Positions 32,109-40,188 of a stretch of DNA of 64,000 nucleotides are shown in pieces. The translations under genes were made by a program, and so were the position numbers. The stretch lies in NCBI GenBank assembly GCA_963833655.1, contig CAWHYL010000001.1:44523-108522 (forward strand), read 5' to 3'. A model generated the notes under the pieces. It had not been told where the DNA came from. It made no database searches and saw only the letters and a program-made list of their open reading frames with translations. This DNA comes from 3-1-20CM-4-69-9 sp963833655 (lineage in GTDB: Bacteria; Actinomycetota; Thermoleophilia; Gaiellales; Gaiellaceae). Every line of letters starts with the position of its first letter. The first letter of the stretch is position 1.

Positions 32109-32921
32109 ATGAGGTTTCGTATAGCGGTCATGGTGGTCGCGTTGTCTGCATTAGCGGCGACCGGCATGGGCGGTGCCACAGGTATCGCCAGCGCAGCCCC
32201 GTCCGGCAGCGCCTACACCTGCAGCGGTGGTGATCTGGCGTCGGGGAACTTCGTCAGCATCCCCTCGGGGAACTACGCCAGCATCACGGTTACGGGTGTG
32301 TGCAACATCGTGCCGGGGGCCATGATCAACGTCACCGGCAACATCAACGTCGCCCCCGGTGCGCTGCTCGACGCGCAGAGCGCGACGTCGACGATCACCG
32401 TCGGACATAACGTCACTGCGGCCACAGGTTCGTTCCTCGGCCTGGGCTGCCAGCCGATGAACACGATCGGCAGGTTCGCGGGAGTGCCGTGCCTCGACGA
32501 CCCGAACGGGCAGACCGTCATCACCGTCAATGGGAACATCACCGCCACCGACGCGGACACCGTTCTGATCAGAAAAGTGACGGTCAACGGGAACGTCACG
32601 CTCGCCGGAGGGGGCGGGGAGATTCCGTGGTCGATTAAGGGCAACACGATCGGCGGCAACCTCACGATCAGCGACGTGGCGGCCGACTGGCTCGGCGTTC
32701 AGTTCAACCGGATCGGCGGCAACGCGACGCTGACCAACATCACGGCGCTCGACCCGGGTGACCCGGGCCGGACCGTCGCCGTCGTGGAAAACACGGTCGG
32801 GAAGAACCTCATCTGCATCGGACTCGCCCCGGGCGTTTCCCCAGGTTTCATCCCCGGCGAGGTCAACCACGTCGGTCACAACGCGATCGGTCAGTGCGCG
32901 GCGATCAGTGAGCCGCTCTGA
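32109..32921 (+). CDS. secreted Asn/Gly/Thr-rich repeat protein
   Basis: A 270-aa exported protein: signal peptide 'AVMVVALSALAATGMGGATGIASAA', then repeated short strands such as 'VTGNINVAPGALLDAQ', 'VNGNITATDADTVLIRKVTVNGNVTLAG' and 'GNTIGGNLTISDVAAD', which predict a parallel beta-helix or bactofilin-like solenoid. Six cysteines could form disulfides. AAGGGAG precedes ATG 32109. The function is unknown; a surface or matrix role is likely. Confidence 0.75.
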   Translation: MRFRIAVMVVALSALAATGMGGATGIASAAPSGSAYTCSGGDLASGNFVSIPSGNYASITVTGVCNIVPGAMINVTGNINVAPGALLDAQSATSTITVGHNVTAATGSFLGLGCQPMNTIGRFAGVPCLDDPNGQTVITVNGNITATDADTVLIRKVTVNGNVTLAGGGGEIPWSIKGNTIGGNLTISDVAADWLGVQFNRIGGNATLTNITALDPGDPGRTVAVVENTVGKNLICIGLAPGVSPGFIPGEVNHVGHNAIGQCAAISEPL

Positions 32922-32940
32922 TCTGACCTCATAACACCCC

Positions 32941-32984
32941 GTCCGTCTGCCACCCCTTGCGCTCAGAGTGGGTGGCAGGCGGAC
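32941..32984. terminator. 15-bp hairpin between convergent genes
   Basis: GTCCGTCTGCCACCC pairs with GGGTGGCAGGCGGAC (one wobble) around a 14-nt loop. It lies between the secreted-protein stop and the kinase stop and may end both transcripts. Confidence 0.65.
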
Positions 32985-33050
32985 GCCATGTCGGCTGCAT
33001 GAGCGTTTCCTCGCCTGAACGAAGCGCGACAACCCAGCCGCAGCGGGGCT

Positions 33051-34487
33051 CTAGTACGCAGCCTGCGCAGTCGATTCGTCGGCGGCGAGCGGTTGCCACC
33101 GAGGCAACGTGAGCATGACCGTCGTCGGCCCGCCGGGACGGCTGCTGATGTCGAAGCTGCCGCCGAGGAGCCGTACGCGCTCGCTGCTGCCGACCAGGCC
33201 GAGCCGGCCGCGCTGCGCCGCGTCCTGCAGCGTCCGCGTCACCTCGAAGCCGTCGCCGTTGTCGCGGATCTGCAGGTCGACGGAGCTCCGGCTTCCGATG
33301 ACCTCGACGTCGACGGCGCTTGCATTGCTGTGCTCGCGGATGTTCGTGAAGGCTTCCTGGAGAACGCGGATCAACGCGATCTTCTGGGACTGCGTCATCG
33401 CGCCGAAGTCGCCTGCGACGTGCGTTCGCACTTCGATCCCGGTGCGCTCGCGCAGCGCGCTCGTTTCCGCCTCGACGACGCGCTCGAGCGGGCGCCGCAT
33501 CAGGCTCGCCGGCTCCAGCGAGTGGGCCAGCTCGCGCAGCACGCGATCGAGCTCCGCGACGCGGTGCTCGAGGTGAGGTGCCTGAAGCTGGCGCAGGTCG
33601 ACCTGCAGGGCGGCGACGTGCTGCAACGCACCGTCGTGCAGGTCGAATCCGAGCCGCGACAGCCGGCGTTCGCTCGCCGTCACGAGCTCGCGCTCGCGGG
33701 CGGCGCTTCGCTGCAGGAGGAACTCTCGCTCGACCACGGGGCTCACCGCCTCGGCCGTCTCCTCGAGCCATGCGTTCGACGCATCCTGCTCTCCGGTGCG
33801 AACCACGAGCGCCGCCCACGGGGTCTGCCACCGACGCACCGGCTCACCGACGATGAGCCCGCGGTCGCCGTCTCGCCGCCGGGCATCCAGAACCTGCGCC
33901 GCGACCGTGCGGAAACGCCTCGTCGTCGCAGTCGCTCCGACCGAGACGAGACACTCCGGCCGCCCTGCGTCGTCCTTGCGCCAGAGCGACGCCTCGACGG
34001 CGGGCGACAGCGCGACGAGAACCGAGAGCTGTACCTCGAGCGCGACCCGCGGAGGCAATTCGGAAAGCTGCGGCGCGCGCAGCGACGACATCAGCATCTG
34101 TGCCGCCGTGGCCGCCGTCGAGCTCTCGACCACCGTGGCGATCTTGGCGACGAGCCCGCGTACGTCGTCCACCTTCCACGGGCGCTCCACGGCGAGACAG
34201 ACGAAGAGGTCGGCGGCGAACGTGAGTGCAATCGCCTCTGTAGGACACCCGGCGCTTTCGATCAGTCGGAGCGCGCGTGCGCGAGCCGCTTCGACACCCG
34301 AGCGCGCGCGCTCGTCGAAGAAGTGGCGCCCGAATGCGCGCTCGATCGATTCGATGCCGAGCCCAACCGAACGCTCGGCACGTCCTAGTTCCGACATCAG
34401 GTCGGAGATGAATCCAGCATCCGCCGCAGGCTGAGGCTCAACCCCTGGTCTGGCCGCAATCTGCGGAAGAGGCGAGGCCGCAGTCAC
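33051..34487 (-). CDS. NarX/LiaS-type sensor histidine kinase (soluble)
   Basis: A 478-aa cytoplasmic kinase without transmembrane helices. The N-terminal ~250 residues include a GAF-like sensory part. The HisKA_3 phosphoacceptor His is in 'RLSRLGFDLHDGALQHVAALQVDLRQ', and HATPase_c has 'LQEAFTNIREHSNASAVDVEV', 'LQIRDNGDGF' and 'GRLGLVGSSERVRLLGGSFDISS'. It should phosphorylate a NarL-type regulator such as the one at 23337. GGGAGG precedes GTG 34487. It sits beside the pilus locus. Confidence 0.9.
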   Translation of the reverse strand: MTAASPLPQIAARPGVEPQPAADAGFISDLMSELGRAERSVGLGIESIERAFGRHFFDERARSGVEAARARALRLIESAGCPTEAIALTFAADLFVCLAVERPWKVDDVRGLVAKIATVVESSTAATAAQMLMSSLRAPQLSELPPRVALEVQLSVLVALSPAVEASLWRKDDAGRPECLVSVGATATTRRFRTVAAQVLDARRRDGDRGLIVGEPVRRWQTPWAALVVRTGEQDASNAWLEETAEAVSPVVEREFLLQRSAARERELVTASERRLSRLGFDLHDGALQHVAALQVDLRQLQAPHLEHRVAELDRVLRELAHSLEPASLMRRPLERVVEAETSALRERTGIEVRTHVAGDFGAMTQSQKIALIRVLQEAFTNIREHSNASAVDVEVIGSRSSVDLQIRDNGDGFEVTRTLQDAAQRGRLGLVGSSERVRLLGGSFDISSRPGGPTTVMLTLPRWQPLAADESTAQAAY

Positions 34488-34604
34488 TTCTCGCTCCCTC
34501 CCTTTCCTTCCCTACGGAAGTGTGGTCGAGAGCGGCCGACGGCTCAATGGGCCGGGCGGCCCATTCTTGCGTTCATTCGCTGAACGCCCGCCGAGGCGCC
34601 GGTC

Positions 34605-35042
34605 TCAGATGAGCAGGACGGCAATAGCGCCGGCCGCGAGGAACGGGCCGTACGGGAAGGTCACGCGTCGTGCGGCCGGGCCGTAGCGAAGCAACAGCGC
34701 GGCCGAAAAGAGACCGGCGAGCAGGGTGCCGACGAGGAGCCCGTTCAGCACGCTGTACCCGAGCGCCGCGCCGATGAGCCCAACGAGCTTCGCGTCGCCC
34801 ATGCCGAGACCGGCGGGGTAGACGAGCGCGGGCACGCAGAAGGCGGCTGCCGCCACGGCGCTCGCGATGAGCCACTCGTCCCAGTGCCCGGGATGCAGAG
34901 CGACCTGTGCCACGAGCACGATCAGCCACGCCGGGAGCACGATCTTGTTCGGGATGATCCGCGACCGGACGTCGCGCCACGAGAGGACGGCGAGCACGAC
35001 GACCACGAACAGGATCAGGAGCGTGCCGCCGGCCGATGTCAT
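34605..35042 (-). CDS. prepilin peptidase (TadV/CpaA, A24)
   Basis: A 145-aa membrane aspartic peptidase that trims Flp prepilins: first catalytic Asp in 'LSWRDVRSRIIPNKIVLP', second in 'YPAGLGMGDAKLVGLIG' (GMGD), with about five transmembrane helices. It belongs to the Flp/Tad pilus locus but is transcribed opposite to the pilins. Its start overlaps the receiver-like gene stop (ATGA). Confidence 0.9.
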   Translation of the reverse strand: MTSAGGTLLILFVVVVLAVLSWRDVRSRIIPNKIVLPAWLIVLVAQVALHPGHWDEWLIASAVAAAAFCVPALVYPAGLGMGDAKLVGLIGAALGYSVLNGLLVGTLLAGLFSAALLLRYGPAARRVTFPYGPFLAAGAIAVLLI

Positions 35043-35425
35043 TGCCGCAGCGACGCCGAATCGATCTCACGGGCAAGGTCGTCGACCGGCGTCCACTTTG
35101 CGAGCTCCGGCACCCCGGCGACCTTTTCAGTTTCGGCGTCGACGATGCTGATCAGGCCGGGCGCGGTCGGCAGCGCCGTGAGGGCCGCCAGCAATCGGGC
35201 GGAGTCGCCTCGCGATGCCTCGCCCTCGATCACGACGACGTCCGCCCGCGACCGACCCGCCGCATCGAGGACGTTCGACCCGCCCTCCTGCACGACCGCG
35301 TATCCGCGCCGCTCGAGGAGGAAGGCCGTTACCCGCATGAACCTGCGATCGCGCATCGCGAGCAGGACACGCGGCGGCCGCAGGCGCCGGACATTCGGCG
35401 CGCTCAGATCGGCAGCGCTTGCCAT
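35039..35425 (-). CDS. receiver-like (CheY-fold) protein, atypical
   Basis: A 128-aa protein with a receiver-like pattern: 'PPRVLLAMRDRRFMRVTAFLLERRGYAVVQEGG', 'ADVVVIEGEASRGDSARLLAALTALPTAPGLISIVD'. The acidic pair and phosphoacceptor Asp are absent (Met-Arg-Asp and Glu-Gly-Glu instead), so it is likely a non-phosphorylated pseudo-receiver, like the N-terminal domain of CpaE. It is coupled to tadV by ATGA. Confidence 0.6.
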   Translation of the reverse strand: MASAADLSAPNVRRLRPPRVLLAMRDRRFMRVTAFLLERRGYAVVQEGGSNVLDAAGRSRADVVVIEGEASRGDSARLLAALTALPTAPGLISIVDAETEKVAGVPELAKWTPVDDLAREIDSASLRQ

Positions 35426-35519
35426 CGTGGCCTTGATTTAACGTCGTCCGCGCGCGCGTTTCGTTGATCGCAGGGCTAGCTGAAGCCCGACCTACCGCTA
35501 GTCGTCCCGAAGAAGGCCT

Positions 35520-35822
35520 CTAGTGGAGCCCGGACGCGGCGCGGTGAATGAACCTCAGGGCCCAGAGGCCGGTGAGAAACGCATACGTGAAGAGCGGCAG
35601 CGCCACACCGAATGGGACGAAGTACTGCGCAGCCTCGGCGGACAGTGCGAGCACCGTGTTCGTCAGCCCCGGGATCGCCCGGATCGCGGCATAGCCGCAG
35701 ACGAGGTGAAGGACTGCGTATGCGAGTCGGTGCGGTCCGAAGCTCGGAAAGCGCGCCGCCACCCAAAACGCCAGCACGGCGCTCGCGACGACGAGCAGGA
35801 CGACGAAGGTGTGAGGACTCAT
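35520..35822 (-). CDS. 100-aa membrane protein, unknown
   Basis: Three hydrophobic helices: 'TFVVLLVVASAVLAFWVAARF', 'LAYAVLHLVCGYAAIRAI' and 'YFVPFGVALPLFTYAFLTGLWALRFI'. No family is recognised. It lies between the tadV pair and the first pilin and is divergent from the pilin. Confidence 0.6.
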   Translation of the reverse strand: MSPHTFVVLLVVASAVLAFWVAARFPSFGPHRLAYAVLHLVCGYAAIRAIPGLTNTVLALSAEAAQYFVPFGVALPLFTYAFLTGLWALRFIHRAASGLH

Positions 35823-35900
35823 GGGCTCGCTTTCCCTAGCGGAAGAACAACATTACTCCGTTGCCCGGCGGGGCGAAATAGCGTCTGGGGCCCGCCGGCT

Positions 35901-35942
35901 CCTGATGGTCCAGCTCGGTCCCGCCCTTCGGCGGTTCAGCTT
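35901..35942 (+). promoter_or_regulatory. conserved upstream element of Flp pilin 1
   Basis: About 36 bp starting CTGATGGTCCAGCTCGGTCC are nearly identical to a stretch at 37226, in each case 100-111 bp before a pilin start codon. It is a shared promoter/leader or a duplication remnant. Confidence 0.6.
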
Positions 35943-36002
35943 CGTCCACGCCCCGGATAAACACTGCGGAGGGGCTTCGGCCGATTCGATCGCGGGGGTG
36001 GC

Positions 36003-36161
36003 ATGTCTCGTTTGCGCGTACAGGATGAGCTGGGGCAGACCACCACCGAATACGCGCTGCTCCTTGCCGCCGTCATCGTCACGATCTTTCTCGCGGTGAC
36101 CTGGTCCGGGTTCTCGGGCGTCATGCAGGCAGCAATGCGCACCATCGTCGGTGCCGTCTAG
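36003..36161 (+). CDS. Flp-type pilin 1
   Basis: A 52-aa class III (Flp/Fap) prepilin: short basic leader, then 'GQTTTEYALLLAAVIVTIFLAVTWSGFSG'. The TadV cleavage site is before the hydrophobic N-terminal helix, with the conserved Glu (TEYALL) needed for assembly. The TAG stop lies inside the target duplication of the IS481 element, so the coding sequence is complete, but any downstream gene was cut off from its promoter. Confidence 0.85.
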   Translation: MSRLRVQDELGQTTTEYALLLAAVIVTIFLAVTWSGFSGVMQAAMRTIVGAV

Positions 36162-37206
36162 CTGTGTTACCTACAGACCTGTGAGAGCGGCTGATTGCGG
36201 CTGGCCTCCGAGTGAGCTGTGTGGTCGGTGTCGGTTGTACCAGCGGAGGTAGCCGGAGAGGGCGCGGGCGCGGTGGGCGCTGGAGTGGTAGGCGAAGCGG
36301 TAGGCCCATTCACGCTGCAGCGTCTTGATCAGCGCTTCGGCCTTGCCGTTGGTCTGCGGGCGGCGCGGGCGCGTGTAGCGGCGGGCGATGCCGAGCTCGG
36401 CGCAGGTTGCGCGCCAGAGGCGAGAGCGGTAGCCGTTGCCGTTGTCCGAGAGCACGCGTTCGACGCTGATCCCTTGTTCGCGGTACCAGCGGGTCGCGCG
36501 GCGGAGGAAGGCAGCGCAGGCGGCCGGCGATTCGCTGGCGAGCAGCTCGGCGTACGCGAGCCGGCTGTGGTCGTCGATCGCGATGCGCAGGTATTGCCAG
36601 CCGGCCCGGCGGCTCAGGTTCCCGACTTCGGCGCCGAGGATGCGCTTGCCGACCGTCCAGAAGCGGCCGAGCCTCTTGATGTCGACGTGCACGAGCTCGC
36701 CCGGCCGCGAGCGCTCGTAGCGGCGCACCGGCCCGCGCAGCGGTCGTGCAAGACGGGAGCGGCCGTGCCGGCGAAGGACCTTCCAGACAGTCGACGCTGG
36801 CAGTCCCAGCTGCCCGGCGACGATCAGCGGGCCAGCGTTCGCGTACTCACGTGCGGCCAGGATCCGCCGCTCGAGCTCGGGCGAGAGCCGCCGCGGCTGC
36901 CGCTTCGGCACCGGCGGCCGATCAAGCAGCGCCGCCCAGCCGCCCTCTTGGAACCGACGCCAGAGCCGATAGCCGGTCGCCCGGCTCGCCCCGCAGGCGG
37001 CCGCGGCCGCCTGCGGACTCATCCCGCCGACGATCAACGCGACGAGCCGGCAGCGCGACTCGAACGAGAAACGCATCCGCCGCGGCGGGCAGACTCGATC
37101 ATGCATCTGGGCCTCCTGTGCGAGCTGGGTCTTGGTCGACCACAAGGCTCGCCGGAGGCCCGGACGCAATCAGCCGTCTCGCAGGTGTGTAGGCAACAGA
37201 TCTAGC
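36157..37206. mobile_element. IS481-family insertion sequence with 6-bp target duplication
   Basis: The element spans 36163-37200 with imperfect terminal inverted repeats: left end TGTGTTACCTACAGACCTG, right end (complement) TCTGTTGCCTACACACCTG, both continuing to GGCTGATTGCG. TCTAGC flanks it on both sides (36157-36162 and 37201-37206). It carries one transposase gene on the minus strand. The intact gene and clear duplication point to a recent insertion. Confidence 0.85.
36171..37106 (-). CDS. IS481-family transposase
   Basis: A 311-aa transposase: HTH 'FESRCRLVALIVGGMSPQAAAAACGASRATGYRLWRRFQEGG' and the RNase-H-like rve core with D-D-E (D in 'VHVDIKRLGRF', D in 'VLSDNGNGYRS', E in 'PQTNGKAEALIKTLQREWAY'). 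'GYLRWYNRHRPHSSLGG' closes the core. AGGAGG lies 5 nt before ATG 37106. The gene appears fully functional. Confidence 0.92.
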   Translation of the reverse strand: MHDRVCPPRRMRFSFESRCRLVALIVGGMSPQAAAAACGASRATGYRLWRRFQEGGWAALLDRPPVPKRQPRRLSPELERRILAAREYANAGPLIVAGQLGLPASTVWKVLRRHGRSRLARPLRGPVRRYERSRPGELVHVDIKRLGRFWTVGKRILGAEVGNLSRRAGWQYLRIAIDDHSRLAYAELLASESPAACAAFLRRATRWYREQGISVERVLSDNGNGYRSRLWRATCAELGIARRYTRPRRPQTNGKAEALIKTLQREWAYRFAYHSSAHRARALSGYLRWYNRHRPHSSLGGQPQSAALTGL

Positions 37207-37225
37207 CCGGTTGCGCCGATCAGTA

Positions 37226-37268
37226 ACTGATGGTCTAGCTCGGTCCGGCCCTTCGTGCGTTCAGGACG
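37226..37268 (+). promoter_or_regulatory. conserved upstream element of Flp pilin 2
   Basis: A near copy of 35901-35942 (CTGATGGTCTAGCTCGGTCC...), 111 bp before the second pilin ATG and just beyond the IS element. Confidence 0.6.
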
Positions 37269-37338
37269 CAGCAAGAGCCGACTACACCTACGGAGCGAGG
37301 GGGCACCAGCCCCGAACCAAGTACCGGGGAGGTACAGC

Positions 37339-37512
37339 ATGTCCGTTGTTGACATTCTGCTCGCGAAGATGCGCGCAGAGCGGGGTCAGACGTTCGTGGA
37401 GTACGCACTGATCCTTGCCGTCGTCGTGGTCGGCGTGCTTCTGGCTGCCACGTGGACGGGCCTGAGCGGCGCGATCAACTCGGCGATCGGCATCGTCACC
37501 GCCGCGCTGTAA
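37339..37512 (+). CDS. Flp-type pilin 2
   Basis: A 57-aa Flp prepilin: leader 'MSVVDILLAKMRAERG', then 'QTFVEYALILAVVVVGVLLAATWTGLSGAIN' with Glu at position 5 after the cleavage Gly. GGGGAGG lies upstream of ATG 37339. It is a paralog of pilin 1 and the likely major pilin, since it leads the tad operon. A strong hairpin 21 bp after the stop probably limits readthrough. Confidence 0.9.
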   Translation: MSVVDILLAKMRAERGQTFVEYALILAVVVVGVLLAATWTGLSGAINSAIGIVTAAL

Positions 37513-37532
37513 CGCATTGGAACGCTCGAGTC

Positions 37533-37564
37533 CAGAGCCTCCGCCGGCTGCGGCGGAGGCTCTG
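37533..37564 (+). terminator. 14-bp perfect hairpin after pilin 2
   Basis: CAGAGCCTCCGCCG and its exact reverse complement around a 4-nt loop. It lies between pilin and tadE and could act as a partial terminator that gives excess pilin mRNA. Confidence 0.7.
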
Positions 37565-37609
37565 ACTGGAGTCGTGAACGACTACAGAGATTCGGAAGGG
37601 GAGAGCCCG

Positions 37610-38009
37610 GTGCAAGTGCTACGGCTGCGAAACGAGAAGGGCAGTCATTCGTCGAATTTGCGTTCATCCTCCCGTTCCTCGTCTTCCTCCTCTTCGGAAT
37701 CGTCCAGTTCGGTCGGGCATGGCACAACTACATCACGATCACCGACGCGGCGCGCGTCGGCGCACGCGAAGGAGCGGTGCACACGGACGACGGCTTGCAG
37801 CTCCGCCACGGCGAAGATCAGCAGCCTCGGCGTGATCCCCGCCGGAAGCACAGTCACCTGCTCGACGCCGGGCGGGCTGGTGACCGGCCAGCCATTGAAC
37901 ATCCAGATCACCTACTCGTTCAGCATCGGGCTGCCCGGCTACTTCGGCGTCGCCAGCGCTGAGCCAGACGTTCACGCTGGTCTCGACGGCGCAGGAGCGG
38001 CTGGAGTGA
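37610..38009 (+). pseudogene. TadE-like pseudopilin gene with at least three frameshifts
   Basis: Joining frames restores a TadE protein: 'RNEKG|QSFVEFAFILPFLVFLLFGIVQFGRAWHNYITITDAARVGAREG' | 'ATAKISSLGVIPAGSTVTCSTPGG...FSIGLPGYFGV' | 'LSQTFTLVSTAQERLE' stop. Shifts fall near 37640, 37800 and 37962. GGAAGGGGAG precedes GTG 37610, and the restored stop overlaps the tadG ATG as TGATG. The protein between shifts is well preserved, so the breaks are recent or are sequence errors. Confidence 0.75.
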
Positions 38010-39002
38010 TGCGCGCCATGGATCGCGCACGCTCGAGCGATGGTCAGGTCATCGTGCTTCGTCGTCGCGCTCTTCGTGGTGCTGTTCGGAATCGCAGCGC
38101 TCGTCATCGACGGCGGCAGGTGGTTCCAGACACACCGTCACCTGCAGACCGCGGCGGACGCGGCCGCTCTCGCCGGTGTCCAGGCGCTGCCGTCGGACCC
38201 GAGCGGCGCGTCCTCGATCTGCCAGCACGTACGCGCAGAACAACTACAGCGGCGTGGCGGCCGCGGTGAGCATCCCGCCCGAGCAGCCCGCTGCCGTCGT
38301 CCTGCTCGAGCAGCCCGCCGTACAACTGCATCAGGGTCGTCACGAGCAAGTCCGTTCCGGGGACGTTCGCGAAGTTCTTCGCCGCGTTGCGCGGTGCGAC
38401 GTTCGGCGATCGAAACGAGAACGCGCGCGCGACCGCAGCTGTGACCGTCCCGCAGAACATGAAGAACGTTGCGCCGGTTGCCGTGAAAAACACGGTCGCG
38501 TGCATCGACCCGAGCTGCTTCAACACGACGAAGACGGTGAGCTTCGACGAGAGCGCCGTCGCTTCGAGCACGATCGGGCTCATCAACCTGACGTGCCACG
38601 ACCCGGCGCTGCCGGCGTGCGCCAACAACAACAACGTCGGCGCGACAGGATCTGAAGGACTGGATCATCAACGGCTATCCGGATTCCCTGCCGTCCGAGC
38701 CAGTGGTACGGCGTGAAGACCGGTCAGAACGTCGGCCCGATCAAGCAGGGGCTTCGACGCGAGGCTCGGCGTGCCGCTGTTCTTCCCGGTGTTCGACACG
38801 ACCCAGAACATCGGCTCGACCTGGTACTTCCACATCATCGGCTGGTCGGCGTTCGTGATCGACCAGGTCGTCTCGTGGACCCCGTCGAACGAAGACACTC
38901 CAGGGCCACTTCGTCACGTTCACAACATCCGACCTGCCGCCGGGTCTTCCGCCGTCGAACAGCAACGACTTCGGCGTCCACATTCTCAGCCTTGTCGAAT
39001 AG
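38009..39002 (+). pseudogene. TadG-like pilus protein gene with about seven frameshifts
   Basis: Stitching frames gives a TadG protein: 'MDRARSSDGQVIVL|FVVALFVVLFGIAALVIDGGRWFQTHRHLQTAADAAALAGVQALP' (TadE/G transmembrane start), 'YAQNNYSGVAAAVSI', 'FAKFFAALRGATFGDRNENARATAAV', 'LKDWIINGYPDSLPS', 'GVPLFFPVFDTTQNIGSTWYFHIIGWSAFVID', 'HFVTFTTSDLPPGLPPSNSNDFGVHILSLVE'. Single-base shifts occur near 38052, 38222, 38300, 38648, 38690, 38755 and 38905. Confidence 0.75.
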
Positions 39003-39020
39003 CTACGAAAGGGAGCTCCC

Positions 39021-39800
39021 GTGACCAAGACTCGCGTACGGAATCTCGCATTGCCTCTCGGACTGGCGGCCGCGGCGGCCATCCTGATCGGCATCTACGT
39101 CATCAGCTACCGGAACAGCGTCACGCACGGCGCGGGGCTGGTGAAGGTAATGGTCGCCACGCGCGACATCCCCGCCGGCACCGACGGCTCGACCATCGCG
39201 GGCGGCGGCTATCTCAGGTCGCAGACGGTTCCCCGGCGGTCGGTCGTTCCCGGCTCGATCACGAGCGCCGCACCACTTACGTCCAAGGTGACGTCTGCGC
39301 AGATCTACCAGGGCCAACAGATCACGCTGCGCCAGTTCGTGCCGATCGCGCAGGGCGGGATCTTCGCCAAGTTCTCCGGCAACGAGCGCGTTGTCGTCGT
39401 CCCGGGCGATCCGAACCAGATGCTCGCCGGAATCGTGCAGGAAGGCGATCACGTCGACGTCGTCACGACGGCGAAGTATCACCTCGGCGATCTTGCGCGC
39501 GCGACCTCTCGTGTCGTTCTGCGCAACTTGCTGGTGCTGAAGGCGCCCGACGGGTCGAAGCCCGCGAGCATGGGCGGCCAGCCGACGACGTCTACGACGC
39601 TGGTCATGACCGACAGGCAGGCCCAGACGATGGCGTGGGCGCTGAAGCAAGGCGCCTGGTTCTTCCTGCTGCGGCCGACGAACAAGCCGCTCAACAGCAG
39701 CCCGACCGTCGAGACGCTGTTCTCGATCATGGGCCGTGGCCTTCCGGCGGCACCGAAGCAGATCGCCGGCAACTTCCCGGAGAGCGTCGATGCACCGTAA
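39021..39800 (+). CDS. cpaB: Flp pilus assembly protein CpaB/RcpC
   Basis: A 259-aa periplasm-facing protein: N-terminal transmembrane helix 'LALPLGLAAAAAILIGIYVI', then an SAF domain 'VKVMVATRDIPAGTDGSTIAGGGYLRSQTVPRRSVVPGSI' and the RcpC domain 'AISVPGDPNQMLAGIVQEGDHVDVV'-like block. It helps pilus passage through the cell wall. GTG 39021 has GAAAGGGAG upstream. It is intact, unlike its neighbours on both sides. Confidence 0.88.
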   Translation: MTKTRVRNLALPLGLAAAAAILIGIYVISYRNSVTHGAGLVKVMVATRDIPAGTDGSTIAGGGYLRSQTVPRRSVVPGSITSAAPLTSKVTSAQIYQGQQITLRQFVPIAQGGIFAKFSGNERVVVVPGDPNQMLAGIVQEGDHVDVVTTAKYHLGDLARATSRVVLRNLLVLKAPDGSKPASMGGQPTTSTTLVMTDRQAQTMAWALKQGAWFFLLRPTNKPLNSSPTVETLFSIMGRGLPAAPKQIAGNFPESVDAP

Positions 39801-40188
39801 CGGCCACCCACAACTCAAAGTGCTGCTAAGCGGCTCGGCCGCGGAGCAGCTCGCGGGCTCGCTCGGCGAACGAGCCGACGCTCAGCGTGGTGCGGCCCAT
39901 TGCCGACGGCAACGGCGGGAAGCTGTCGTCGCCGGTCGACGTTGCGCTGCACGTCGTTCCTTCGTCGTCCGACGACCTCGGCGAGGACATTCAGCAAGCT
40001 GCGTGCGCTCTCGAAGGCTCCGCTGATTCTCGCCGCGTACGGCGAGCCGAACGGCATCGTCGAAACCGGCCTGCAGGTCGGGGCGGCCGACGTGCTCGTC
40101 CTCCCGCAGTCGACGGAGACGGTGATCTTCGCCCTGCGGAAGGCGGCGCGCGCGACCGTGACCGAGCACGGCGACGAAGGCGAAAGTC
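39790..40188 (+). pseudogene. frameshifted N-terminal receiver-like domain of CpaE
   Basis: ATG 39790 overlaps the cpaB end. The frames must be joined: 'LKVLLSGSAAEQLAGSL', 'ANEPTLSVVRPIADGNGGKLSSPVDVALHVVPSSSDDLGEDI', 'LRALSKAPLILAAYGEPNGIVETGLQVGAADVLVLPQSTETVIFALRKAARATVTEHGDEA'. That is the pseudo-receiver typical of CpaE. Shifts fall near 39880, 39990 and 40180. The ATPase domain following is open from GTG 40189. Confidence 0.65.

Noticed and set aside
37226..37338. c-di-GMP riboswitch upstream of pilin 2
   Set aside because: A pilus gene would suit it and there are hairpins, but the GEMM core is not present and the pilin 1 leader diverges where the aptamer would be.
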